Origin: Prevotella koreensis
GTDB lineage: Bacteria > Bacteroidota > Bacteroidia > Bacteroidales > Bacteroidaceae
DNA: 64,000 nucleotides
Reading direction: 5' to 3'
Assembly (NCBI RefSeq): GCF_003977605.1
Contig: NZ_RYYU01000001.1
Location: 1,050,039 to 1,114,038, forward strand
Positions 1 to 6,938 of the stretch are shown one piece after another. Every line of letters begins with the position of its first letter. The first letter of the stretch is position 1. The notes below the pieces were generated by a model. That model was not told the DNA's origin, did no database searches, and saw nothing but the letters and a program-made list of their open reading frames with translations. The translations under genes were made by a program, and so were the position numbers.

Positions 1-110
1 TGCCTCGTGGCAGGTGGCGGATTTTCTGCAGTTTGCGCCGTATGTCCTTAATAATCAAGCCCAATTGCGTTAAACTGCCGACTTTATGCAAATATTACAG
101 CAATTTTGTG

Positions 111-118
111 TAACTTTG
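111..118 (+). promoter_or_regulatory. Bacteroidetes -7 promoter box
   Basis: TAACTTTG fits the Bacteroidetes sigma-ABfr -7 consensus TAnnTTTG. It lies about 50 bp before the ATG chosen for the secreted phosphodiesterase gene, so it is the likely promoter of that gene. No convincing -33 TTTG box at ideal spacing was found. Confidence 0.6.
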
Positions 119-169
119 CGCCCGAACTACGAGTACATCGTTCCGAACAATAAAAAGCAACATATACTT

Positions 170-1207
170 ATGAAGAAATTTTTGATTTTTCTATTCTGCA
201 TGGTTGCCGTGGCTACATACGGGCAGAAGAAATTCCATGTTTATGGCGTGGGATTTTACAACCAAGAGAACCTTTTTGACACATGCCATGACGAGGGAAA
301 AAACGATTACGAATATCTGCCGACAGGGGCAAACCGCTGGGGTGAGATGAAATACAAGAACAAACTGCGCAACATGGCACGCGCACTCGCAGACATGGGT
401 ACAGAAATGTTGCCCAATATCGGCTGCGCAATAATCGGTCTGTGCGAAGTGGAGAATTCGAAGGTTCTCGACGACCTTGTGGCTCAAGAGCCGCTACGCG
501 CACGAGGATATAAATACGTTCATCTCGAAGGACCGGATGTCAGAGGTGTAGATTGCGCAATGCTCTACAACCCTGCGATATTCGAGGTACGCGACTATAA
601 ACTTGTACCATACGTTCAGGAACTGGAAAAAGACAGCGCATACCACACGCGTGGTTTCCTCACCGTAAGCGGAACGCTTGCCGATGAGCACGTGACAGTA
701 ATCGTATGCCACTGGCCAAGCCGATTCAGCACATCTTTCTACCGCGAGTCGGCAGGACGACAGGTGCGCGCATTAAAGGACTCGCTGCAGCGCGAAGACC
801 CGGATGTAAAGATTATGGTAATGGGAGATATGAACGATGACCCTATGGATAAGAGTATGCGTATAGCACTCGGAGCAAAGGCAGAAATGTCGGAAGTGGG
901 ACCGGACGACATGTATAACCCTTGGTATAACACCCTTGCAAAGAAAGGACAGGGCACACTGAGTTATCAAGGCTCATGGAATCTGTTCGACCAAATAGTA
1001 CTCACACCTAACCTTATTGCCGGAACGCAGAACAAAGACTACTCGAAGTTAACGTTCATGAAGCACAACATACAGTTGCGCGACTATCTGATGCAGGACG
1101 AGGGAAAATACAAGAGAACACCAAAGCGCACACACGGAGGCGGAGTTTGGCTCAATGGATACAGCGACCACCTGCCCGTGGCAATCTTTCTCGTGAAAGA
1201 GAAATAA
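170..1207 (+). CDS. Secreted endonuclease/exonuclease/phosphatase family protein
   Basis: 345 aa, starting at the ATG before a clear signal peptide (MKKFLIFLFC, cleavage near residue 18); an ATG 28 codons earlier precedes the promoter box and is rejected. The body has the EEP (DNase I-like) fold motifs: YNQENLFD near residue 30, GLCEVEN with the metal-binding Glu near 93, CHWPSR with a catalytic His near 181, GDMNDDP near 219 and a C-terminal SDHLPV near 332. Family members are Mg-dependent phosphodiesterases cutting nucleic acids, phosphoinositides or sphingolipids. The substrate here is unknown. The signal peptide places it in the periplasm or outside. A small DNA-glycosylase-fold gene follows after 6 bp, so the two are probably co-transcribed. 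Confidence 0.85.
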   Translation: MKKFLIFLFCMVAVATYGQKKFHVYGVGFYNQENLFDTCHDEGKNDYEYLPTGANRWGEMKYKNKLRNMARALADMGTEMLPNIGCAIIGLCEVENSKVLDDLVAQEPLRARGYKYVHLEGPDVRGVDCAMLYNPAIFEVRDYKLVPYVQELEKDSAYHTRGFLTVSGTLADEHVTVIVCHWPSRFSTSFYRESAGRQVRALKDSLQREDPDVKIMVMGDMNDDPMDKSMRIALGAKAEMSEVGPDDMYNPWYNTLAKKGQGTLSYQGSWNLFDQIVLTPNLIAGTQNKDYSKLTFMKHNIQLRDYLMQDEGKYKRTPKRTHGGGVWLNGYSDHLPVAIFLVKEK

Positions 1208-1213
1208 ACCGCA

Positions 1214-1786
1214 ATGCACATCGAAAGACACCCATTGCAACCATTCATTCCCGAAGGGGCGCGGTTGTTGATGCTCGGTAGTTTTCCGCCGGCACGTCAT
1301 CGCTGGTCAATGGATTTTTTCTACCCGAATTTTCAAAACGACATGTGGCGCATCTTCGGGCATTTGTTCTTCGCCGACAAATTGCACTTCGTGGACGTTG
1401 ATGCAAAGACTTTCCGCCGCGAGGAGATTATATCACTGCTGACCGAGAAAGGAATTGCACTCTACGACACAGCAATAGAGGTGAACAGAACGCGCAACAC
1501 GGCTTCAGACAAAGACCTCGAAGTGGTGACACCGACCGACCTTGACGGCCTTATCGGTCGTATGCCGATGTTGGAAACGGTGGTGACAACAGGACAAAAG
1601 GCGACCGAACTGTTCGCAAACCATTTCCAAATACCCCAACCGAAAGTGGGCGAAAGCGTACAATTCACTACAGGAGGGCGCATAATCCGACTATGGAGAA
1701 TGCCAAGCAGTTCGCGTGCCTACCCAATGAAGGTGGAGAAAAAGGCTGAGGAATACTCGAAAGTGCTGTCATCACTAAACGGATAA
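1214..1786 (+). CDS. Uracil-DNA glycosylase superfamily protein
   Basis: 190 aa, no signal peptide, starting 6 bp after the preceding stop. The N-terminal LGSFPP (about residues 21-26) followed by an aromatic-rich NDMWRIFG segment, and a late PSSSRAYP segment (about 163-172), match the G-S-F-P...S-S-R pattern of Mug/UDG-fold proteins common in Bacteroidetes. Family members remove uracil or mismatched bases in base-excision repair, but many in this branch are uncharacterised and activity cannot be assumed from the motifs. Likely co-transcribed with the upstream EEP gene. Confidence 0.7.
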   Translation: MHIERHPLQPFIPEGARLLMLGSFPPARHRWSMDFFYPNFQNDMWRIFGHLFFADKLHFVDVDAKTFRREEIISLLTEKGIALYDTAIEVNRTRNTASDKDLEVVTPTDLDGLIGRMPMLETVVTTGQKATELFANHFQIPQPKVGESVQFTTGGRIIRLWRMPSSSRAYPMKVEKKAEEYSKVLSSLNG

Positions 1787-1851
1787 AGAACAGTGGTGCA
1801 AACTACATATTACCCGCAAAACATCAATCACTAATTGTCAACAACAAAGTT

Positions 1852-2487
1852 ATGACCATAATAGGAATTGCCGGGGGCACCGGCTCGGGAAAAACCACAG
1901 TGGTGAAGAAACTGGCTGCTGCACTGCCACCGCACTATGTGGCCGTGGTGCCGCTCGATTCTTACTACAACGACACCACGGGAATGACCGATGAGGAGCG
2001 ACGCGCCATAAACTTCGACCACCCCGACGCTTTCGATTGGAAACTACTGATAAAGCAAATAAACGAACTGCGCAGCGGTAACGCCATAGAACAGCCCACC
2101 TACTCGTACATCATCAGCAACCGACTGGAAGAGACGGTGCATGTAGAGCCGAAACCTGTAATAATAATAGAGGGAATCATGACGCTCATCAACCGTAAAC
2201 TTCGGGATATGATGGACTTGAAAATTTATGTGGACACCGATGACGACGAACGCCTGATACGCAATATCCAACGCGATGTGATGGAGCGCGGGCGCACCGT
2301 GGAGATGGTGATAGACCGCTATCTGAAAGTGCTCAAGCCAATGCACGAGCAGTTCATAGAGCCTACAAAGAAGTATGCCGACATAATAATACCGCAGGGA
2401 GGGGAAAACCTGAAAGGCATAGGAATACTATGCAAATACATCGAGGGCATAGTTCCGCAAGGCCATGAGCCACAGATAAAAGACTGA
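1852..2487 (+). CDS. udk: Uridine kinase
   Basis: 211 aa, usual length for the family. Walker A GGTGSGKTT at residues 8-16, the LDSYYND substrate segment near 36, FDHPDAFDW near 55 and the RDVMERGR lid region near 140 identify uridine/cytidine kinase, which phosphorylates uridine and cytidine with ATP or GTP in pyrimidine salvage (cytosolic). It sits 65 bp after the glycosylase-fold gene. Fourteen bases after its stop begins a 22-bp repeat array (2501-2588), which takes the place of an ordinary terminator. Confidence 0.93.
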   Translation: MTIIGIAGGTGSGKTTVVKKLAAALPPHYVAVVPLDSYYNDTTGMTDEERRAINFDHPDAFDWKLLIKQINELRSGNAIEQPTYSYIISNRLEETVHVEPKPVIIIEGIMTLINRKLRDMMDLKIYVDTDDDERLIRNIQRDVMERGRTVEMVIDRYLKVLKPMHEQFIEPTKKYADIIIPQGGENLKGIGILCKYIEGIVPQGHEPQIKD

Positions 2488-2500
2488 CAGACATCCTATC

Positions 2501-2588
2501 ATAAACCAATTTCGCCCATTTTGCAAATCAATTTGGGCGAAATTGCAATGCAATTTGGGCGATTTTGTTTTCCAATTTCGCCCAAATT
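2501..2588. repeat. 22-bp repeat array A (4 units)
   Basis: Four contiguous 22-bp units at 2501-2522, 2523-2544, 2545-2566 and 2567-2588. Each carries a 16-bp core of the type CAATTTCGCCCAAATT or its reverse complement plus a variable 6-bp leader. Core orientation is F, R, R, F (F reads TTCGCCC, R reads GGGCGA). Same family as arrays at 20715, 42729 and 52335. The array begins 14 bp after the udk stop and ends 82 bp before an IS982 relic. Function unknown. Adjacent opposite cores could form RNA hairpins. Confidence 0.9.
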
Positions 2589-2669
2589 ACTTTTTTATCC
2601 TATATCATAGCCCACTTAACTGATTTTGCTCGATTGTTGAGCAGATGTGTTGACGTTTCATTGAAAGCA

Positions 2670-3732
2670 TTATGCCAGTTCGGGATAAGTTTAGCATGAA
2701 AAGAGTTCCAACTGCCTTGATTTTTCCACATATACAGGCAGTGCCTACGGCTTATTCTCAAAAAACAATATGCCGTAAGGGCAGAACACAAGTTCATGAT
2801 AAAGTTATGTATGGAGCGATGTCGTGAATATACAAGGTTTGCTTTGTTCTTGAGCAGTTCGTTAATGTACTCGAATATGTACCTTTTTCTCAGCATGATC
2901 TTGTCCCACATAGGCATAAGTTTATTCTTCATTTTAGCCTTGAGCCCAAGAACGAATTGGATACCTTGATTGAACAGACTCTCGAATAGTTCCTGATTGA
3001 CATATCCCCTGTCGGCAAAGATCTTCCCATACAAAACCTTTGCAAACATCGTCCATATCCTGCTATCCCAACATTTGCTCCTGTAAGACAGAATGTTATC
3101 ACTTCGCCGGAATCATTGCAGAGCAGATGCAGTTTGAATCCATGACACCATCCCATAGCGCCCTTACCGTTCTTGGCAAGACAGGAAAAGACCTTGTTGA
3201 AATACCGTCTTACATTGTGACATACCGGAATCATCGTACTGTCAACGAACGTTATACCTGTACATTTGCCGAAGGCATAGAGTTTCATGAGCAACATCAT
3301 CTTAAAGAACACACGGGGCATGAGTTCTACAAAACGATTGTTGGATACGGCTGTGAGAAAATCACGCTTCAGATAACCTTTGATATAGTGAATATAATAA
3401 TCATTGAAAGTCCGGTGTGTGCTGAAATGATAGCATATCATAATGGTCATTATTTCACTTTCTGACATTTGACCTTTGCGGTTATGATAACATCTGCCGG
3501 TAGCATCAAACGATGGTAAAAAAGATTTTTAGAAAGTTCGGCATTAAAATTCTTGTTAAATTCGCCGATAATACAGAAAATTTGTAGAGTTTCCTTGAAC
3601 GAAGTGAAAAACTTTGTCCTCAGTAATCATAGTTTAGTTGTTTTGTAAGTCATTTATTCTCAACCATAAAGTTACAAAAGACTAACGAGATTACCAACTT
3701 TTACAAGGATTTTTTTAGCCAAACTGGCGTAA
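2670..3732 (-). mobile_element. IS982-family insertion sequence, decayed
   Basis: About 1.06 kb, the size expected for IS982 elements. The outer ends are matching inverted sequences: TTATGCCAGTT at 2670-2680 and AACTGGCGTAA at 3722-3732. The interior encodes an IS982-type DDE transposase on the minus strand broken by several frameshifts, so the copy is dead. A second, internally deleted copy lies at 6440-6720. No target duplication is obvious. The right end lies about 20 bp from the promoter of the next gene. Confidence 0.8.
2691..3630 (-). pseudogene. IS982-family transposase, frameshifted
   Basis: Reading from the ATG at 3630, MITEDKVFHFV is followed by a frame change near 3595, a second near 3525 (before the FDATGRCYHNRKG segment), a third near 3070-3080 (after LTGANV) and a fourth near 2765 (after SALTAYCF). 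Joined, the frames give a complete IS982 transposase: FVDSTMIPVCHN with the first catalytic Asp, KIFADRGY with the second, and RKRYIFEYIN with the catalytic Glu. Compared with the copy at 6440-6720, the last frameshift is the loss of one G in an A-rich run. The protein cannot be made intact. Confidence 0.85.
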
Positions 3733-3750
3733 TCTTATGATAATTTTTTA

Positions 3751-3758
3751 TAACTTTG
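3751..3758 (+). promoter_or_regulatory. -7 promoter box for the orphan nuclease gene
   Basis: TAACTTTG (TAnnTTTG type) 30 bp before the ATG at 3789 and 19 bp outside the right end of the IS982 relic. The promoter therefore belongs to the host flank or was left intact by the insertion. Confidence 0.65.
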
Positions 3759-3788
3759 CAGCAATTATTAACCTAAAAATACTACTCT

Positions 3789-4883
3789 ATGGACTTCAAA
3801 GACTCTATTAAACAACTTGCCGAAAAAATCGGGCAACTTAAAGATGGTATTCTTACCGAAGAAGCAACCAAAAACGCATTCATAATGCCGTTCATCAATG
3901 CCCTGGGATATGATGTGTTCAACCCTTTAGAGGTCATTCCTGAAATGGATTGCGACCTGGTCAAGAAAAAAGGAGAAAAAATAGACTATGCCATCATGAA
4001 AGACGGTGCGCCTATTATTCTTATTGAGTGCAAGCACTGGCAACAAGACCTGTCATTACACGACACGCAATTAAAAAAATATTTTGTCGCTTCTAAAGCG
4101 AAATTTGGTCTACTTACCAATGGCATAAAGTACTTGTTCTACACTGACCTCGAAGACCAAAATATCATGGACGAGAAGCCTTTCCTTGAATTAGACATCA
4201 CAGACGTGAAAGACTATCAATTCGAGGAGTTAAAGAAATTCCATAAGTCATATTTCGATATTGACAACATTCTTAATTCGGCCAGTGAACTAAAATATTC
4301 AACTGAGTTGAAAAAAATTTTTGCAGAAGAAGTTGTAGAACCTTCTCCCGAAATAGTTAAGTATTTCGCTAAACAAGTCTATGACGGAGTAATAACGGCA
4401 AAAGTACAAGAGCAATTCTCCACCTTGGTAAAAAGAGCAATCAGTAGTTACATCAACGAGTTGATATCAAACCGCTTGAAGACTGCACTGAATAATGAAG
4501 AACAACGAGACAGCATTTCTACGACAAACCAAACTTTAGAGGAGCAGCCCGCATCTGTTGCGGAAGAACCTGCTGAAGGAAAAATTGTCACAACACAGGA
4601 AGAACTTGATGGCTTTAACATTGTCAAAGCCGTAGTGCGCAAGTCTGTTGACGTGTCAAGAGTTGTTTACCGAGATGCTTTATCGTACTTTTCAATACTG
4701 CTTGATGATAATAATCGCAAACCCATATGCCGATTGTATTTCAATGGAAAGTCAAAAAAATACATCTCGACATTCGATCAAGACAAAAAAGAAACAAAAC
4801 ATGAAATCACAGACCTCAATGATATCTTTAATTTTGAAACTGAATTATGCGAGGTAATAAAAGCCTATAATGAAAAAATATGA
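3789..4883 (+). CDS. Orphan HsdR-N-type restriction endonuclease domain protein
   Basis: 364 aa, cytosolic. Residues 1-150 match the type I restriction HsdR N-terminal (PD-(D/E)XK) domain: IDYAIMKDG with Asp near 66 and LIECKHW with Glu80 and Lys82, then LLTNGIKYLFY near 107. Residues 160-230 are helical, 235-265 are a low-complexity Glu/Thr/Ala linker, and the last 100 residues form a separate compact domain of unknown identity. There is no helicase domain and no hsdM or hsdS in the window, so it is not a standard type I R subunit. Stand-alone proteins of this kind are common in Bacteroidetes and are of unknown function; a role in defence or nucleic-acid cleavage is inference. Flanked by an IS relic and a hairpin-promoter repeat. 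Confidence 0.75.
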   Translation: MDFKDSIKQLAEKIGQLKDGILTEEATKNAFIMPFINALGYDVFNPLEVIPEMDCDLVKKKGEKIDYAIMKDGAPIILIECKHWQQDLSLHDTQLKKYFVASKAKFGLLTNGIKYLFYTDLEDQNIMDEKPFLELDITDVKDYQFEELKKFHKSYFDIDNILNSASELKYSTELKKIFAEEVVEPSPEIVKYFAKQVYDGVITAKVQEQFSTLVKRAISSYINELISNRLKTALNNEEQRDSISTTNQTLEEQPASVAEEPAEGKIVTTQEELDGFNIVKAVVRKSVDVSRVVYRDALSYFSILLDDNNRKPICRLYFNGKSKKYISTFDQDKKETKHEITDLNDIFNFETELCEVIKAYNEKI

Positions 4884-4901
4884 AAAATAAATGATAAATA
4901 A

Positions 4902-4938
4902 AATAATCCCCGAAACGTCAAATGTTTCGGGGATTATT
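4902..4938 (+). terminator. Perfect 15-bp stem hairpin after the orphan nuclease gene
   Basis: AATAATCCCCGAAAC, 7-nt loop, GTTTCGGGGATTATT. It sits 18 bp after the nuclease stop and would terminate transcription in either direction, though no long T-run follows. The same hairpin with one mismatch recurs at 6128-6165. Confidence 0.6.
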
Positions 4939-4940
4939 CA

Positions 4941-4954
4941 TATCTTTGCCATCG
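4941..4954 (+). promoter_or_regulatory. -7 box downstream of hairpin, repeated at 6168
   Basis: TATCTTTG at 4941-4948 followed by CCATCG. Together with the hairpin at 4902-4938 this forms a unit of about 53 bp that is repeated at 6128-6181. Transcription would start near 4955, with no convincing gene in the next 460 bp. Confidence 0.5.
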
Positions 4955-5418
4955 GTTAGAAAATCGTGAAGCATCACGCCGCAGGGCATCGGTTATTGCT
5001 CGGCTACATTGCATGGGCTTTTTTAATGTCCACATAATAAGATTTTGGCGGTTGCCATTCCGTAAATTGTATAAGTCCTTCGGGTGAAGTCACGATTTTT
5101 ATCCAGCGAGATGTGCAGTCGCTTTTCTGTATCACTGTCCCGGCAGTTCCGGAGAATGGTTAAAAAATCGTGTATTATGGCAACAACAATCAACGCCAAC
5201 CAAGCCTCCGGGCGCTCGCTCCCCATAAAAGATTGGGCAAGCGAAAAAACAATCAATACATAATGAATATATAAATAATAATCACATTTCGTTCATAAAC
5301 AGTTAAAGTTTGACAAATATTTCTCCATAATGATACAATGTTCCGGATATATAGTTATATTTGCAAAAAGAATTATTCAAAGATGTATCTGTTTTTATTT
5401 TCAAAAGGAGGTGCTTTT
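4955..5418. other. Gap with short ORF remnant, no clear gene
   Basis: No full gene is recognised. Two stretches resemble each other (near 4958 and 5158, both GGTTAxAAAATCGTG). At 5177-5263 a 28-codon plus-strand ORF reads MATTINANQASGRSLPIKDW then ASEKTINT. Its SLPIKDWA part faintly resembles the start of RadC proteins, so it may be a truncated gene start. A 77-codon minus-strand ORF across 5023-5256 shows no family features. A small RNA starting at the box at 4941 is possible but unsupported. Confidence 0.3.
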
Positions 5419-5670
5419 ATGTGTTTTATTGAAAGCATATTAACTTTTATATCCGATGGTATTTCAACTCTGAAAGATACTATCCATGGTCGTTATGGAT
5501 TGCAGACAGAAGAGGCCTGCAAAATGCGAGAAGACATTTTTTCTAATCAGTCAAGCCCTGATGATGATAAAAAGAAACTTCAAAATGACAGGCTTGCAGT
5601 GGGAGGTGATTTTCGTAGGGCATTCACCAAAATAACAACAAAATATGGGCAAGAAGCAAATAAGCAATAA
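5419..5670 (+). CDS. Small hypothetical protein (83 aa)
   Basis: Start set at 5419 because an unusually perfect AAAGGAGG Shine-Dalgarno lies at 5404-5411, 7 bp upstream; upstream in-frame ATGs lack one. The protein begins MCFIESILTFISDGISTLKD, then a hydrophilic Lys/Asp-rich stretch, ending KYGQEANKQ. The first 20 residues could be a short amphipathic or membrane-associated helix. No family recognised. Its 3' end overlaps the DUF2335 gene by 26 bp, so the two are translationally linked. Confidence 0.6.
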   Translation: MCFIESILTFISDGISTLKDTIHGRYGLQTEEACKMREDIFSNQSSPDDDKKKLQNDRLAVGGDFRRAFTKITTKYGQEANKQ

Positions 5671-6067
5671 AGAAACGAAAGTTGCAACACAAGGAGGTAT
5701 AGGACAGCAATACGAACAAACAGTAACTGTTGATGATAATACCCTCCCTTCCCCACAAGAGTTAGCAGAGTACAAAACCATAGACCCAAGAATCGTTGAC
5801 TACCTTCTTGATGCTGCAAAAGAAGAACAACGACACAGACATAAAATAGAAGAAGATAAAGTTAAGACCGTTAAAAACGCAGAACGTAGAACCACAAGAA
5901 TGAATTGGTGGGGGATGTTTTTTGCATTCTTGGCTTTAGTAGCCCTTATAGTTCTTTCAGCGTTTGCATTATACTTAAATCATCCTTGGTTTGCGGGGAT
6001 ATTCAGTTTTGCAACAGCAGTTTCAATACTCTCTATATTTGTAGATGGAGGAAAGAAGAAAAAATAA
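5645..6067 (+). CDS. DUF2335 membrane protein
   Basis: 140 aa. The central segment LPSPQELAEYKTIDPRIVDY and AAKEEQRHRHKIE (residues about 34-72) matches DUF2335, a family of small predicted membrane proteins often found in accessory and prophage regions. Two hydrophobic helices follow (about 88-111 and 114-132) and a Lys-rich C-terminus. Probably an inner-membrane protein with a cytosolic N-terminal half. Overlaps the 83-aa gene. The pair is bracketed by the duplicated hairpin-promoter units at 4902 and 6128. Function unknown. Confidence 0.75.
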   Translation: MGKKQISNKETKVATQGGIGQQYEQTVTVDDNTLPSPQELAEYKTIDPRIVDYLLDAAKEEQRHRHKIEEDKVKTVKNAERRTTRMNWWGMFFAFLALVALIVLSAFALYLNHPWFAGIFSFATAVSILSIFVDGGKKKK

Positions 6068-6127
6068 TAATGCGTTTTTCATAGTTCATGCACAACATGC
6101 GTAACCCTAATTTTATAGATAAATATG

Positions 6128-6181
6128 AATAATCCCCTAAACATTTGCACGTTTCGGGGATTATTCATATCTTTGCCATCG
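6128..6181 (+). repeat. Second copy of hairpin-promoter unit
   Basis: AATAATCCCCTAAAC (6128-6142), 8-nt loop, GTTTCGGGGATTATT (6151-6165), then CATATCTTTGCCATCG with -7 box TATCTTTG at 6168-6175. The right half is identical to 4924-4954. It acts as a likely terminator for the DUF2335 pair plus an outward promoter. The downstream gene, if there was one, is gone: an IS5 relic begins at 6243. Confidence 0.7.
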
Positions 6182-6242
6182 CTAAACTTCGAGAAATATT
6201 TCTCAAATAAGGGTGAGAGTAACATCAAGCCCCGAACTTATT

Positions 6243-6439
6243 TAGTCGTTCCTTAATAAATCCTACTCCTTTACTCATTTTCTTTTGCAAACGCATATTC
6301 CTGTGAAAAGTTGCTTCCTTTCAACTTTTCACAAATTATTTTTTGAGCCACATAAGAACTCTCATTGCTCTTTTGAAGTTGTATGCCGCCGCAGCCAACA
6401 TTATATTTATAGCATCTCCTTTCACACCTTTGTAAAAGT
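6243..6439 (-). mobile_element. IS5-family element, terminal relic
   Basis: Begins with the terminal inverted-repeat sequence TAGTCGTTCCTTAA at 6243 and encodes, on the minus strand, only the last part of the transposase (NFYKGVKGDAINIMLAAAAY, then NFKRAMRVL). Nearly the same sequence ends the larger copy at 38947-39973 and the relic at 36541-36714. It is cut at 6439 where an IS982 derivative begins, and the rest of the element is missing. Confidence 0.85.
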
Positions 6440-6720
6440 TACGCCAGTTCGGGATAAGTTTAGCATGAAAAGAGTTCCAACTGCCTTGATTTTTCCACAT
6501 ATACAGGCAGTGCCTCCGGCTTATTCTCAAAAAAGCAATATGCCGTAAGGGCAGAACATACGTTCATGATAAAGTTATGTATGGAGCGATGTCGTGAATG
6601 TACAAGGTTGGCTTTGTTCTTTAGAAGTTCATTAATGCACTCGATGATATATCTTTTTCTTAGCATGGTCTTGTCCCATATAGGCATAAGTTTATTGGGT
6701 TTTTATTCCGAACTGGCGTA
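6440..6720 (-). mobile_element. Internally deleted IS982 derivative (281 bp)
   Basis: Both ends of an IS982 element are present, TACGCCAGTTCGGGATAA at 6440-6457 and TTATTCCGAACTGGCGTA at 6703-6720, but about 780 bp of the interior is absent. What remains is the transposase C-terminus in an open frame (6460-6694: WDKTMLRKRYIIECIN with the catalytic Glu, then SALTAYCFFENKPEALP). With both inverted repeats kept it resembles a MITE-like derivative that could be moved by an active IS982. It lies inside or against the IS5 relic. Confidence 0.85.
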
Positions 6721-6857
6721 CATTATAAATAAACCAAACAAGACAATCGGTGTTTTTCGGCATACTAATTATAGAGGTGAAATTATTACGCAAATTCGGA
6801 ATAAAGAAATAAGAAAACGATGCAACAAAACGTTGCCCAACAAGTCATTTACAAATA

Positions 6858-6938
6858 ATTTACGTCCCATTCACGTCAATTTACGTTCAAAAAACTTAAT
6901 ACAAATGAACGTGAATTAAACATAAATGGGACGTAAAT
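6858..6938. repeat. Long inverted repeat over the end of the YARHG gene
   Basis: Left arm 6858-6889 (begins ATTTACGTCCCATT) and right arm 6906-6938 (ends AATGGGACGTAAAT) pair over about 32 bp with a few mismatches and a 16-nt loop. The right arm contains the stop codon and last codons of the minus-strand YARHG gene. It may act as a terminator, or be a pair of ends of a small mobile element. Confidence 0.75.

Noticed and set aside
1-60. Minus-strand fragment at the left edge reading ...IIKDIRRKLQKIRHLPRG
   Set aside because: Gene-like composition, but too short and without an ATG or family match to call a partial gene.
2501-2588. 22-bp arrays read as CRISPR
   Set aside because: Spacers would be only 6 bp, cores alternate in direction, units number exactly four and no cas gene is in the window.
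5023-5256. 77-codon minus-strand ORF
   Set aside because: No family, no promoter and no ribosome site; opposes a better plus-strand candidate.
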